Assembly (NCBI GenBank): GCA_012839295.1
Contig: DUNO01000043.1
Coordinates: 62,001-126,000 of the forward strand
DNA length: 64,000 nucleotides
Direction: 5' to 3'
From: Clostridiales bacterium
Lineage (GTDB): Bacteria > Bacillota > Clostridia > Lachnospirales > Lachnospiraceae
Part shown: positions 1 to 8,989 of the stretch, one piece after another
Numbering within the stretch: the stretch's first letter is position 1
Layout: every line of letters starts with the position of its first letter
Notes under the pieces: model-generated
What the model was told of the DNA's origin: nothing
The model's input: the letters and a program-made list of their open reading frames with translations, nothing else
Database searches by the model: none
Position numbers and translations under genes: made by a program

Positions 1-1
1 C

Positions 2-1552
2 ATACGGCTTCCGAATTACTCAAATTCCATGGTAGAGAACTCCACCCCTGTCACTGCCACCGTAAGTGCGGCCAGACATAAGCCCTTCCCTCCTGTCTGG
101 AAGGATATGATTAACTTAGGGTTGTGCAATAACTTTGAACGCCCCTCCTTCCGAAGCCACCTGACCATACTGCAAAACGAGCTAAAATTTAAATATGGAC
201 GAATCCAGGGGATTTTAGACCTTATTGATATCTATTCCTCCGAGGATACCACCAACTACAACTTTAATAAGATTTACCGGATCCTGGATTTTCTCCAGAC
301 AATCCATATGTATCCCTTGTTTGAACTTGGGAATAAATCCCCTACGATCTATAAGGATTATATGGATACCCTTCCCTCGAAGCGGCAGGGGAGCCAGTAC
401 AGCAGCAGGCTCAAGAAATTATTGCCCGTCTTCCTGGTGAACTGCATTAACCGTTATGGCTTTAAGGAGGTTTCCAACTGGAGGTTTGAGCTATGGATGG
501 AATACAGTGATTTTATGACCGCAGTGGAAGCACCGGCTGACTATGTGAAGCGTTTCCGGTTTGTAGCTGAAACCGTCAAACAGCATATCCCCCATGCAGA
601 GGTTGGCGGACCGGGCTTTAATACCTTTCTTCCGGCGGACTACCTGGACGCGCTTTTAAAGGAATTTGTTAAAAGCCATGTCCAACCGGACTTCGTTTCC
701 ATCTACCTATATCCTTATATCCATCCGCAAAGCGGCCCCTTTGACGATAAGGGCCAGCTTATTATCATATTAAATAAGGATAAGAATGCTTACAAAAAAC
801 TGGTTGATGGTGCCAGACAGCTCCTGCACAAGCATTTTACAGCCATGCCTAAGCTTTTTGTTACAGAATACAGCTCCGTCATGTATTCCCATAATTACAT
901 CAACGATTCCACCTACCAGGCGGCCTTCATTGTAAAGGAAACGCTGGATAATTATTCTGCCCTGGATTCCTTTGGTTATTGGCTGATTTCTGATGTTTCC
1001 ATGGAATATGAGGAGGCTGTGAATATCTTATTTGGCGGCAACGGCCTGATCAGCCGGGACGGAATCAAAAAACCCAGCTACCACGCCCTGTCCTTTTTAA
1101 GTGCGCTGGGAGACCGCATCATTGCAAGGGATAATAATTATATTATTACCTCAAATTCCAATAATAAATTCCAGATCCTGGCCTATCATTATTGCCATTA
1201 TAGCGAGGAATATTGTGATGATATAAACAGGTACCGGTCCTTCCGGCTTCCGGCCTCGGCCTTCGAGGTTCTGCCGCCCATTGACCTGACCATACAGCTA
1301 AAGGATATTCCACCGGGCACCTATACCATCAGGCAGCATGTCATAGACCATGAGCACGGCAATATCTTAAATGACTGGCTGCGCCTGGATGCCCCCAGCA
1401 ATTTATCGGACCAGGACATTGAATATTTGAAGAGTATCAGCATCCCCGCCTTTAAGATCTATAAGAAAGAGGTTACTGATCTGCTGTCCGTATCCTGCCA
1501 CTTGAATACGAATGATATTATATTGACAGAGATAGATTTATTAATTAAGTGA
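2..1552 (+). CDS. AraC-type regulator fused to GH39-like domain, C-terminal part (5' end outside window)
   Basis: The reading frame is open from the first bases of the window, so the ATG at 29 is internal and the AraC part lies upstream. What remains is a GH39 (beta-xylosidase-like) TIM-barrel domain homologous along its length to the C-terminal halves of the proteins at 1576-4014 and 15473-17890. Numbered from the ATG at 29, the WRFELW block is followed by MEY where active GH39 enzymes have NEP, so the acid/base Glu position (E158) is kept; the second Glu is present in VTEYS (E280). There is no signal peptide in the visible part. The stop lies 23 bases before the next gene, so the two are probably co-transcribed tandem paralogues. 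I infer a cytoplasmic sugar- or glycoside-sensing regulator; residual hydrolase activity cannot be excluded for this copy. Confidence 0.75.
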   Translation: MRLPNYSNSMVENSTPVTATVSAARHKPFPPVWKDMINLGLCNNFERPSFRSHLTILQNELKFKYGRIQGILDLIDIYSSEDTTNYNFNKIYRILDFLQTIHMYPLFELGNKSPTIYKDYMDTLPSKRQGSQYSSRLKKLLPVFLVNCINRYGFKEVSNWRFELWMEYSDFMTAVEAPADYVKRFRFVAETVKQHIPHAEVGGPGFNTFLPADYLDALLKEFVKSHVQPDFVSIYLYPYIHPQSGPFDDKGQLIIILNKDKNAYKKLVDGARQLLHKHFTAMPKLFVTEYSSVMYSHNYINDSTYQAAFIVKETLDNYSALDSFGYWLISDVSMEYEEAVNILFGGNGLISRDGIKKPSYHALSFLSALGDRIIARDNNYIITSNSNNKFQILAYHYCHYSEEYCDDINRYRSFRLPASAFEVLPPIDLTIQLKDIPPGTYTIRQHVIDHEHGNILNDWLRLDAPSNLSDQDIEYLKSISIPAFKIYKKEVTDLLSVSCHLNTNDIILTEIDLLIK

Positions 1553-1575
1553 TTTAGATTAGAACGGAGGTAAAC

Positions 1576-4014
1576 ATGTATCTGTTTTCCCATCTCGCAA
1601 CCACTCTTAATGTGACTATGATGAATGTTAAGAGAGTCAGCCATTATATTCCAGAGCATTATCAGATGCAGATGGTAATTAAGGGCTCTATATCCATCAA
1701 GGATAACGGGGAAAAATATATTTTGAAAAAGGATGATATTATCCTGCTATATCCCTGCTATCAGTATAAGGTGGAGGCAATTACGGACAACACGGTTCTT
1801 GACATAAGTATTCCCGCTAATTTTTTTCACAGTATGGTGAAACCGGGCTATGAGGTTGTCTGTAATTCAGCCATCGGACGAAAAAAAGATTATTTTGCCC
1901 TGAAAAACATCCTGACAGATATGGTGGTATATTACAATAAGGAAGATAACCATCTGAAGATGTGCTCCCTGCTATATTCCTTAATGGATTACCTGAACGA
2001 TAATTTTTTGGTCAGCCGAAGTAAGGAAGGCGCCTCGGTTAACGAATCCAATTACAGCGAGCGCATTGATAAAATTGCAAATTATATCAACACCAATTAT
2101 CCCCTTCCCTTAAACCTGCAGACTCTGGCTGACCATATGTTCCTTACGCCCCAATACCTGTCCAAATTTATCAAGCAGAATTTTGGCCTGAATTTTAATA
2201 AGTATTTGAATAAAGTCCGGATGGAGCACGCGATGGAAGAGCTTAAACATACCAACCATTCTGTTATTACCATCGCATTTAATAATGGTTTTGCCAGCAC
2301 CACCTCCTTTAATAAGACCTTCAAGGAATTTTTTAATGTAACCCCGACCTCATACCGGCAGGCCTATAGCAACAGCAGCCCTGCTCCCTCCGGTGAACGC
2401 CAGGATACAAGGGAACCCAGCCTGGAGCACCTGGCATCAGACCTGGATGCTACAGCTCCCGACCTCCGGGGTACTGTCCATCGCAATATCATTGATATTA
2501 CGGGAAAGAAGGATATGAGATCACCCTGGTTAAAAATTATTAACGTAGGAATTGCCCGCAACATCCTGTCCCACAATTTCCATAAGATTGTCCTCGAATG
2601 CCAGGATTCCTTAAAATTTGACTACGCCCGCTTTGAAAATATTTTTTCGGATAAGATCATTTCCTTGATACCGAATTCCTCGGTCTACAATTTTACTAAT
2701 TTTGATGATATTATAAGCTTCCTAATTAAAAGCAACCTCTATCCATTCATTGAATTAGGCAGTAAGCCGGAAAAGATATTTTATGTGGAGGACAACTTAA
2801 AGGAACAAAAGCACGATGAATCCCTGCTTGAAGAGGTAATCAGAAATGCCCGTGCTTTGGATGCCCTGTTAAAGCACAGCATCAACCGGTTCGGGATTGA
2901 CTATGTATCACATTGGAAATTCGAGCTATGGTATCCACAGAGTGAAAACCTGGAGTTATTAATAAAACCCTCTGAATATATCAAAGGCTATAAGGCCTAT
3001 TCTGAGGTAATACAAAAATACCTGCCCTCCGCCAGGATTGGGGGGCCCGGCTTTAATACCAGCGGAAATATGGAGAACTTTGTTTGTATCCTGAAGGAAT
3101 TGCAAAAGCATGGAATCAATCCTGATTTTATCTCCGCCTATCTATTTCCCTATGAACCTGACACCTATAATGAGAATAAGGGCGAGCTATCCTACCGCAT
3201 CCTCTCTCCTGACCCGTCCAGGTTCAAGAAGGTATTAGCCCAGGTTAAGGAGGTCATTCATCAGCATTTTTCCGAGCCTCTTCCTGTGTATATTACCGTT
3301 TTTAACTCCAATATATCGCCTGAGATATTTGTAGCCAATTCCTCCTTCCAGGCGGCCTTCCTCTGCAAGAATGCCCTGGAGCTAAATGAAGCGGATGCCC
3401 TTGGTTATTATATCTTCACCGATATATCCAATGAGTATGCCACTGACCAGCCAAGTGTATTATCCGGCGTGGGACTGATTGATACCTACGGAATCAAAAA
3501 GCCCTCCTACTTTGCCTTTGAGTTTTTATCAAGGCTTGGTAATAATTTGATTGCCCAAGGCTCTAATTATATCATGACCTCCTCACATGACAACAAATAT
3601 CAGCTTTTAGCTTATAATTATGTCCATTATAATAAGTACTTCTGCATTAACTGCCGCGACAGGATCAGCTTCCAAAATACCTACAGCGTCTTTGAGCCAG
3701 GTGAAAAGACCACGCTCCAATTTGAATTAAGCGAGCTCCCTCCGGGACGGTATAAGATCAGGAAGCACATCCTAAGCCGCAGCAACGGAAGCTTCCTGGA
3801 TGAGGCTATCAATATCCTGGAGCGCGGCAATTCCACCCCTGAGGAGCTTCTTTATATGATGCTTAACATGCAGACTAATGAGGTGGATTATTATAAGAGC
3901 ATCTGTATTCCCAGACAGGAGGTATTCTATGCAAACTGTGAGGATTCCCTCAGCCTGACTTTGGAGCTGGAGCCTCATGAGGTGAATTATATTAGTATTT
4001 CAAGGAAGCTGTAG
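1576..4014 (+). CDS. AraC-family transcriptional regulator with degenerate GH39-like sensor domain
   Basis: 812 residues. Residues 1-110 form a cupin-like AraC sensor, about 163-265 the two-HTH AraC DNA-binding domain (ending TPTSYRQAY, typical of the family), then a linker and a GH39-like barrel from about 310 to the end. The start has a good ribosome site (ACGGAGG, 6 bases before ATG). Both catalytic glutamates of GH39 appear lost: the NEP motif after FELW reads YPQ (P454), and the nucleophile block ITEW/F reads ITVF (V575). The barrel is therefore probably a ligand sensor, not an enzyme. It follows a homologous gene by 23 bases. Position beside the C-glycoside island suggests that it controls glycoside catabolic genes, but no target site is proven. 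Confidence 0.85.
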   Translation: MYLFSHLATTLNVTMMNVKRVSHYIPEHYQMQMVIKGSISIKDNGEKYILKKDDIILLYPCYQYKVEAITDNTVLDISIPANFFHSMVKPGYEVVCNSAIGRKKDYFALKNILTDMVVYYNKEDNHLKMCSLLYSLMDYLNDNFLVSRSKEGASVNESNYSERIDKIANYINTNYPLPLNLQTLADHMFLTPQYLSKFIKQNFGLNFNKYLNKVRMEHAMEELKHTNHSVITIAFNNGFASTTSFNKTFKEFFNVTPTSYRQAYSNSSPAPSGERQDTREPSLEHLASDLDATAPDLRGTVHRNIIDITGKKDMRSPWLKIINVGIARNILSHNFHKIVLECQDSLKFDYARFENIFSDKIISLIPNSSVYNFTNFDDIISFLIKSNLYPFIELGSKPEKIFYVEDNLKEQKHDESLLEEVIRNARALDALLKHSINRFGIDYVSHWKFELWYPQSENLELLIKPSEYIKGYKAYSEVIQKYLPSARIGGPGFNTSGNMENFVCILKELQKHGINPDFISAYLFPYEPDTYNENKGELSYRILSPDPSRFKKVLAQVKEVIHQHFSEPLPVYITVFNSNISPEIFVANSSFQAAFLCKNALELNEADALGYYIFTDISNEYATDQPSVLSGVGLIDTYGIKKPSYFAFEFLSRLGNNLIAQGSNYIMTSSHDNKYQLLAYNYVHYNKYFCINCRDRISFQNTYSVFEPGEKTTLQFELSELPPGRYKIRKHILSRSNGSFLDEAINILERGNSTPEELLYMMLNMQTNEVDYYKSICIPRQEVFYANCEDSLSLTLELEPHEVNYISISRKL

Positions 4015-4033
4015 GTTGTGGGGTTTAGGCTAT

Positions 4034-4179
4034 GGGTTTAGGTTATGAGGTAAGCAGGAGTGTAGCTATGTCCCTATGGGCTTGCCTTTAACATCCCATG
4101 ATCGCCAAGTACAGGCAATCACGGGAGGCCCGGTCTGCGCCCATAGGGACATAGCTACACTCCTGCTCACCGCGTTAGT
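4034..4179 (-). repeat. 146-bp structured inverted-repeat element, copy A
   Basis: Read on the minus strand it starts ACTAACGCGGTGAG and ends near CCTAAACCC. It folds into a long outer stem (+ strand 4054-4081 with 4139-4167, containing GTAGCTATGTCCCTATGGGC) and an inner stem around GTGATTGCC / GGCGATCAT. The 19451-19596 element has the same length, the same core and the same ends, but different outer-stem bases that remain complementary. No open reading frame is present, so this looks like a structured RNA or a non-autonomous mobile hairpin. Confidence 0.8.
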
Positions 4180-4279
4180 ATAAAGTACTTCTTTTTTTTG
4201 GATTAACTATTGACTTATGAACAGTAGTGTGTTACGCTTCAACTATAGTACATAAAACAGTAGTTATGGGGGTTTATTT

Positions 4280-5140
4280 ATGGAACGCAAAAACAGATAT
4301 CTTTATTCTATTGGTATGCATCAGCTCTTTTTTAACTCGGCAAGCAGGGAGGATGCTATTGAAATTGTGCAGGATTATAATGAGAATATGGCTGCTGCCC
4401 TGGGTGAGGGGCTTAGCTTTTATGAGGCCAGGCTTAGGCTTGGGTCTCCCAATGAAATTATGCTGGCACTTAGGAAGGAAAACCGCTTTCGTAAGAGATC
4501 CGTTTACCTGCCCTTTGTAGCTTTAGCTGTTGTCCTGTTTATATGGAGCTTTTTAGCGCTCAGTGAAACGGCTAATAACGGGGTGCGTTCCTTGTTCCCT
4601 TTAGGAATCCTGGAATCTATATTTATCATCATTAGCTTTGTGTTGGTTTGGGTTGCACTGCGCGTACCTTCCCTGTCCATGCTACTTGCACTAAAGATGC
4701 GGGACAGGCGCGAGAGGATTTATCTTCTGCTGCTTAACCTTCTGCCTTTATGCTCCATGCTCCTTTCCTATCTTGGATATTTCTATATTATTACTGGCCT
4801 TGACCTCTGGCTGCTTAAGCCTTGGAGGATTGGACCTGTGGCCTCGCGCATTTTAAATATAACTTTATTCATTAATCTGGCAGTTATGGTAGCCGCGTTA
4901 TACCGTGCCATCAGATATTCGCCTTATTTTATCGCTGCCTTTATTCATACGGCGGGGGCAATCGGGCTTTTGTTGTCTCTCAGCCGTACGCTGCATACGC
5001 TTAGCGACCTGGAAGGGCTGCATAAGATGGTGCTATCCAGCGTTCTTCCTTATGCTACGGGGCTTTCCTTGGCCTTATTGACACTTATATTAGTCAGCAT
5101 CTTTCGTAAAAAGGGGGCTATGGTATGGATGCCCAAATGA
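4280..5140 (+). CDS. HAAS-type multi-pass membrane protein (PadR partner)
   Basis: 286 residues. The first about 70 residues (NRYLYSIGMHQLF, then a helix ending GSPNEIMLAL) resemble the HAAS/DUF1700 signalling domain that usually pairs with PadR regulators. It is followed by about six to seven hydrophobic segments (roughly 78-95, 108-128, 150-175, 192-208, 218-235, 255-275). The last 16 bases overlap the PadR gene, so the two are translated together. The gene order (membrane protein first, PadR second) is the reverse of the common arrangement. Function is unknown; such pairs are thought to transmit membrane or envelope signals. The start is preceded by GGGGG at moderate spacing. Confidence 0.6.
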   Translation: MERKNRYLYSIGMHQLFFNSASREDAIEIVQDYNENMAAALGEGLSFYEARLRLGSPNEIMLALRKENRFRKRSVYLPFVALAVVLFIWSFLALSETANNGVRSLFPLGILESIFIIISFVLVWVALRVPSLSMLLALKMRDRRERIYLLLLNLLPLCSMLLSYLGYFYIITGLDLWLLKPWRIGPVASRILNITLFINLAVMVAALYRAIRYSPYFIAAFIHTAGAIGLLLSLSRTLHTLSDLEGLHKMVLSSVLPYATGLSLALLTLILVSIFRKKGAMVWMPK

Positions 5141-5436
5141 AAAAAGGTGTAGTGGAGATGTGTATCCTCCACCTGATCCAATCCGAGCAGCGGTATGGCT
5201 ATGAGATCATGCAGCTTGTGAACAAAGCATTCCCGGATATTAACGAAAGCACGATCTATGCAATTCTCCGGCGCCTGAATAAGGAAGGGGCTGCCAAGGT
5301 AACCCTTGGTACAGTGAGCGGCGGCCCACCCCGGAAATATTATTTTATAACCGAGCAGGGACGGGAAACGCTAGCTGGTGCGAAATCAAATTGGAGGGGT
5401 CTCATTGCTTCTGTAGCAGCACTTGGTATTGAGTGA
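5125..5436 (+). CDS. PadR-family transcriptional regulator
   Basis: 103 residues with the PadR winged-helix core: KKGVVEMCILHLI, RYGYEIMQLV, STIYAILRRLNKEG, and PPRKYYFITEQGRE. The length fits small PadR proteins. The start overlaps the end of the HAAS-type membrane protein by 16 bases; AAGGGGG lies 7-8 bases upstream of ATG 5125. A second in-frame ATG at 5137 is possible. It probably represses its own operon in response to an unknown signal that involves the membrane partner. Confidence 0.85.
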   Translation: MDAQMKKGVVEMCILHLIQSEQRYGYEIMQLVNKAFPDINESTIYAILRRLNKEGAAKVTLGTVSGGPPRKYYFITEQGRETLAGAKSNWRGLIASVAALGIE

Positions 5437-5635
5437 AAAATAAGCTAAAGGACCAGCGCAAACAAATCCTAAGGAAAGTGAGATTGAGCTGAGCCCGCAA
5501 GCTGAGAGCGGCGGATTCCCATAGATATCACCTGCCGTGCAATCTCCTGCGGAATATAAGCCTTTGATCGGCATCTACTCTCCATTTATTACTTCACATT
5601 TTCCGTTGGTACTAATCCCATCAATAACATGATAA

Positions 5636-6094
5636 GAGCAAGTATATGGCATTGCCGCCTCAGGAGTCTGGTCTTCATCATCTGATATTGAGATATCCTC
5701 CATGCTCTACCGCCTCATGGGAGTTCTCCATAACATCAGATGTACAGACCAGCGCTTGGAGCTGGCCCTGATACATATACATAAGCATTATATGGAAAAA
5801 TTGCGGATTGAACAGCTTGCAAAAATATCCTGCATGAGCAAATATTATTTCATCCGTCGTTTCCAGGAGGATGCCGGTATGACACCACATGAATATATAA
5901 ATGAATTTCGCATAAAAATGGCTCAGGAGCTGTTGGTACGTGATGATGCCACAATATCCTCAGTAGCCCATGCAGTAGGCTTTGAAGACCGGTCCTATTT
6001 TGCGGAATTATTCAAAAAGCTAACAGGCTATTTGCCGCGGGAATATAGGAAACTCTATCGTAAGGATACGAAAAAAACTGCTGCAAACGAATAG
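5636..6094 (+). pseudogene. AraC-family regulator remnant (C-terminal HTH domain only)
   Basis: The translated region from about 5702 contains a near-complete AraC DNA-binding domain: IHIHKHYMEKLRIEQLAKIS, SKYYFIRRFQEDAGMTP, FRIKMAQELL and VGFEDRSYFAELFKKLTGYLP. The frame opens after a TAA at 5633-5635, no ribosome site precedes ATG 5702, and no sensor domain is found upstream in any frame I could read. The 5437-5635 stretch is non-coding and looks like decayed sequence. It is most likely a truncated or decayed regulator; a stand-alone MarA-like protein is the alternative. Confidence 0.55.
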
Positions 6095-6122
6095 TAATAG
6101 AATAAATTCGTTTTGCAGCAGT
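6078..6122. terminator. Bidirectional Rho-independent terminator
   Basis: Inverted repeat ACTGCTGCAAACGAAT / ATTCGTTTTGCAGCAGT. On the minus strand it is followed by a run of seven T. It separates the AraC remnant (+) from the convergent end of the C-glycoside island (-). Confidence 0.85.
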
Positions 6123-6149
6123 CATTTGTCTTTCAAATTTCTATATAGT

Positions 6150-7133
6150 TTATAGCCCCAGTATCCGACGCTCCATCTCCAAATGCCTTCTGGTGAACAT
6201 TTCCCCGCCGCAATACGCTTCGTCTTCATATTCACTCATCAGATATCCGTCAAAATCCGTATCCTTTAAACATTCCAGTATTTCCTTATATGGAATGCTG
6301 GGCTCTACGCAGTCTTCACTCAGGTAGTGGAATTTTGTATGCATCTCAAAGGTGTAGGGAAGAATCTCCTTCATTTCCTCCAGCAGCTTAGGTAATGCCT
6401 CTTTTGACCTGAACTGTACATATCCATACATTCCCTGCAGCGATTCATTGATTGCCGGATGGGCACCCGCCTCCCTCAATTTAGCAGAAGCTTCTTCTAA
6501 GCTGACACCTGCATATCTCATATCCGCCGCCATCTGAAGATGCTCCTCCTTTACTCCCAATTCCAGGGCACGATCCCATTTTGGCTTATTAGGCGCAATT
6601 GCCAGGAAGCCGAAATCCTGGACAAAACCCAGATGCTTTGATCCGGTTTTCTTGATCACATCCAGGTATTCCTGGATATGGGGAGTGGAAGGGGTATCAG
6701 GATTGTGTATTTCAATTCCAACCTTCACATCAAAAAGTTCCGCATATGGAGCCAGCCTCTCAAAAGCAGCCGGTGTCAGCATATACTGTGCCCGCATTAC
6801 CTTACAGCCCAACCTATTGGCAGCCTTTAGGTCTAAAATTGCACCTGCCAGCAATTCATCATCCGTCAAATTCCTATCATGGAGAATTCCTTTGTCATTG
6901 CTTGCCCCATATCCTTCCGGTCCGATCCCGTATTTTGAACGTAATTCCTCTACCAGGCTCAGGAATTCATCACTTACATTCGGATAGGAAGGGAGCATTT
7001 GTGTTCCTACAATCTCATATCCGGAAGCTCCGGCCTGAGCGGCCCGCTTTACACATTCCTCAAAATCGTACTGATGCCTTGCATATTCCGTTCCATAACT
7101 GAACAGGCTGACGCCTAATTTCATCTTACTCAT
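6150..7133 (-). CDS. C-glycoside deglycosidase alpha subunit-like TIM barrel (DgpC-type), paralogue 1
   Basis: 327-residue xylose-isomerase-like TIM barrel of the sugar phosphate isomerase/epimerase superfamily. Putative metal ligands are E141 (GIEIHNP), D173 (VQDFG), H264 (MHTKFH) and E300 (SEYED), with H143 beside E141 as a likely catalytic base. This pattern matches C-glycoside deglycosidases, which cleave the C-C bond of 3''-oxo-C-glucosides. The gene starts 15 bases after the DUF6379 gene at 7149-7583 and has an AGGAGG site, so the pair is co-translated as expected for an alpha-beta complex. It is close to the paralogue at 8990-9964 (shared DRNLTDDEL / DRDLTDDEL and CKVMRAQY blocks). Substrate is unknown; another 3-keto-sugar lyase or isomerase is possible. 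Confidence 0.75.
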   Translation of the reverse strand: MSKMKLGVSLFSYGTEYARHQYDFEECVKRAAQAGASGYEIVGTQMLPSYPNVSDEFLSLVEELRSKYGIGPEGYGASNDKGILHDRNLTDDELLAGAILDLKAANRLGCKVMRAQYMLTPAAFERLAPYAELFDVKVGIEIHNPDTPSTPHIQEYLDVIKKTGSKHLGFVQDFGFLAIAPNKPKWDRALELGVKEEHLQMAADMRYAGVSLEEASAKLREAGAHPAINESLQGMYGYVQFRSKEALPKLLEEMKEILPYTFEMHTKFHYLSEDCVEPSIPYKEILECLKDTDFDGYLMSEYEDEAYCGGEMFTRRHLEMERRILGL

Positions 7134-7148
7134 CCTATTGACCTCCTC

Positions 7149-7583
7149 CTACTCCATCACGGTAACTTTTACTTTGTCTCCACTGTCCAGCGGCATAAAG
7201 TTGTGCTCTGGCCCAAGCTGCATATATGGTATTCTCAGCATAAGCTTTAATTCCAGCTCATGCTCCCCTACTGGCAGCCCGCCCTTTTTTATCACCCGGA
7301 TCCTGGCAGGCAACACCTGGCTCCAGAACTCCGTAACCGCGTATCTTAACTTGTAAATAGGAAGCTCTTTTCCGTTCAATTCAAAGGTCACTGCCTCCTG
7401 GGGCATCTTTTCTCCATCCACATATACCTCCAAAAGCTCAATATCGGAAAGGAAATGTCCCCTGTAATAAGCAAGCTGTACATCAAATTCAAATCCGTTC
7501 TTCGCCCCATTGATATACAGATTGCGAAAAGACTTCGTCTGAATGATTTCCTCATTAATTTTCATCCTCATTGAAAATCCCAT
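7149..7583 (-). CDS. C-glycoside deglycosidase beta subunit-like protein (DUF6379), paralogue 1
   Basis: 144 residues from the ATG at 7583, chosen because TAGGAGG lies 6 bases upstream; an upstream in-frame ATG at 7622 has no such site. Family features are FRNLYINGAKNGFEFDVQL, YYRGHFLS, a VDGE turn, FELNGKEL and KGGLPVGEHELEL. These recur in all five small proteins of this window. The family is the small beta-sandwich partner (DgpB-type) that completes the active site of the TIM-barrel subunit. It directly precedes the alpha-like gene at 6150-7133. Confidence 0.75.
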   Translation of the reverse strand: MGFSMRMKINEEIIQTKSFRNLYINGAKNGFEFDVQLAYYRGHFLSDIELLEVYVDGEKMPQEAVTFELNGKELPIYKLRYAVTEFWSQVLPARIRVIKKGGLPVGEHELELKLMLRIPYMQLGPEHNFMPLDSGDKVKVTVME

Positions 7584-7661
7584 ACCAATCCTCCTAATTT
7601 CTATTTTTTGTTCTTCCGTCATCCTGACTTCTGATACTGTATTTTCTTATCTAACATATAA

Positions 7662-7707
7662 AAAAGCTACAGGAAACACAACAATTTTCGGGTTTCCTAT
7701 AGCTTCC
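7662..7707 (-). terminator. Rho-independent terminator after the flavodoxin-like gene
   Basis: On the minus strand AAGCTATAGGAAAC pairs with GTTTCCTGTAGCTT and is followed by TTTTTTATATG. It lies between the flavodoxin-like gene and the first beta/alpha pair, so that pair probably has its own promoter or depends on read-through. Confidence 0.75.
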
Positions 7708-7824
7708 TACAACATAAGATCTCCCGATATATCATGCTCATTCCATATTTTATCCAGGATTTTGTCAATAGCCATATCAGTATATTAATAGAATTCAATC
7801 ATCAGAAGACTTCACCATACTATA

Positions 7825-7876
7825 AGGATAGATACATATCTACACTCAGGTTTACCTCACAGCCTAACCCTTACAT
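7825..7876 (+). repeat. Right-end fragment of the 146-bp structured element
   Basis: AGATACATATCTACAC followed by CCTCACAGCCTAACCC matches the right arm and right end of the element at 19451-19596 (CCTCACAGCCTAACCCT). The core and left arm are missing, so this is a truncated copy. Confidence 0.6.
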
Positions 7877-7877
7877 C

Positions 7878-8831
7878 TTAATAAGTCGACTCAAAGCTCC
7901 CTATCCTCTTCATGCCCTCTTCAATCTTATCCTTATTCTTTTCAAACTTAGGCATGAAGTTTTTAACAAAGCCTTGAATTTCCTGGTAGTGCTCCGTTAA
8001 GCCTTCCAGCGTGTTTCTCGCCCTCTTCTGCTCCTTTTCGCTGAAGGTTACTTTCACTTCACCGTTTTCAATGGAGAGCTTTCCATGAATACCGCACATC
8101 GGGCATTGTACATCCGTAGTTTTGCCGAGGGTAATCATGGAGTTATGGCATACGGGACAGACACCTTCCTCACCCATCCACTCAACCTGGTCATAGGGCT
8201 TACCGATGGACTTGGCAAGATGCTCGCCCAGCTTTGCTGTTTTCTCCATCAACTCATCCTCCAGAACCGGATTTACGATGGTTCCCATGTTATAAGCGTC
8301 GATCTGACCTACTGCCTTCATTACGGTTGACATACCGAACATATACATATTAGGTAATCCCAAGGATACCCAGTCCTGCGTCTTTGCCCCACCAACAGAG
8401 ATATAAGCCACATATTTATCTGCTAACACACGGGGATCAAGAAGCTCCTCGGCACCTGCTTTGATACGCTTCTCCTGTTCAGCAAGCGCTGCCGCCCTGT
8501 CATGAGCCGCGCCAAAACGGTCTATGTAGTTCTTAAACTGGCCTGTCGGTGCGATGGAATATACGGGTGCTGCTATGATGATACCATCAGCATTTAAAAA
8601 TTCATTCTCAAGCTCCAGATAATCGTCCTTGATTGTCACACATTTGATCTGCTTGCCCTGATCCCTTAATTTACTGCAGGCACCGCAGCCCGTACAATGG
8701 CTGATTTTCATATTCATAGTGTTAATAAACTTTACTTCCGCACCTGCTTCTTTTGCAGCAAAGAGTGCCTGCTTTACCAGAATATCGCAATTCTTATTTT
8801 TCCTACCAAAGGAAACTCCTAAGACTTTCAT
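7878..8831 (-). CDS. Flavodoxin-like NAD(P)H-dependent FMN reductase with C-terminal zinc ribbon
   Basis: 317 residues. The N-terminal half is a flavodoxin/NADPH-dependent FMN reductase fold: MKVLGVSFGRKNKNC for phosphate binding, a CTGCGAC cysteine cluster near residue 50, and APVYSIAPTGQFKNYIDR as the flavin-site loop. A CPVC-N14-CPMC pair at about 225-247 predicts a zinc ribbon, and the C-terminus is helical and charged. The role is likely electron transfer or reduction of an aromatic or quinone-like substrate. Its place inside the C-glycoside island suggests action on a released aglycone, which is inference. A terminator follows at 7662-7707. Confidence 0.75.
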   Translation of the reverse strand: MKVLGVSFGRKNKNCDILVKQALFAAKEAGAEVKFINTMNMKISHCTGCGACSKLRDQGKQIKCVTIKDDYLELENEFLNADGIIIAAPVYSIAPTGQFKNYIDRFGAAHDRAAALAEQEKRIKAGAEELLDPRVLADKYVAYISVGGAKTQDWVSLGLPNMYMFGMSTVMKAVGQIDAYNMGTIVNPVLEDELMEKTAKLGEHLAKSIGKPYDQVEWMGEEGVCPVCHNSMITLGKTTDVQCPMCGIHGKLSIENGEVKVTFSEKEQKRARNTLEGLTEHYQEIQGFVKNFMPKFEKNKDKIEEGMKRIGSFESTY

Positions 8832-8848
8832 TTTATATCTCCATTCTA

Positions 8849-8916
8849 ATTATTCATGTGTTATTGATCTGTAATTATGTCCATTATTCATGCGTTGTTG
8901 ATCTTTAATTATGCCC
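8849..8916. repeat. 34-bp tandem repeat, two copies
   Basis: ATTATTCATGTGTTATTGAT is repeated 34 bases later with few changes. It occupies the leader upstream of the minus-strand flavodoxin-like gene. No gene is seen in 8832-8989. Confidence 0.7.
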
Positions 8917-8989
8917 ATAGGAAGCAGATCTACATCCGACTTATATCTTCCGGCTTTATTTAATCCCTGCTTTAATTTAAATCCCAACT

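Noticed and set aside
4034-4179. Insertion sequence
   Set aside because: No transposase frame and no terminal target duplication could be recognised; treated as a structured repeat.
5437-5635. N-terminal part of the AraC remnant in another frame
   Set aside because: Short open stretches exist but none resembles a cupin sensor domain.
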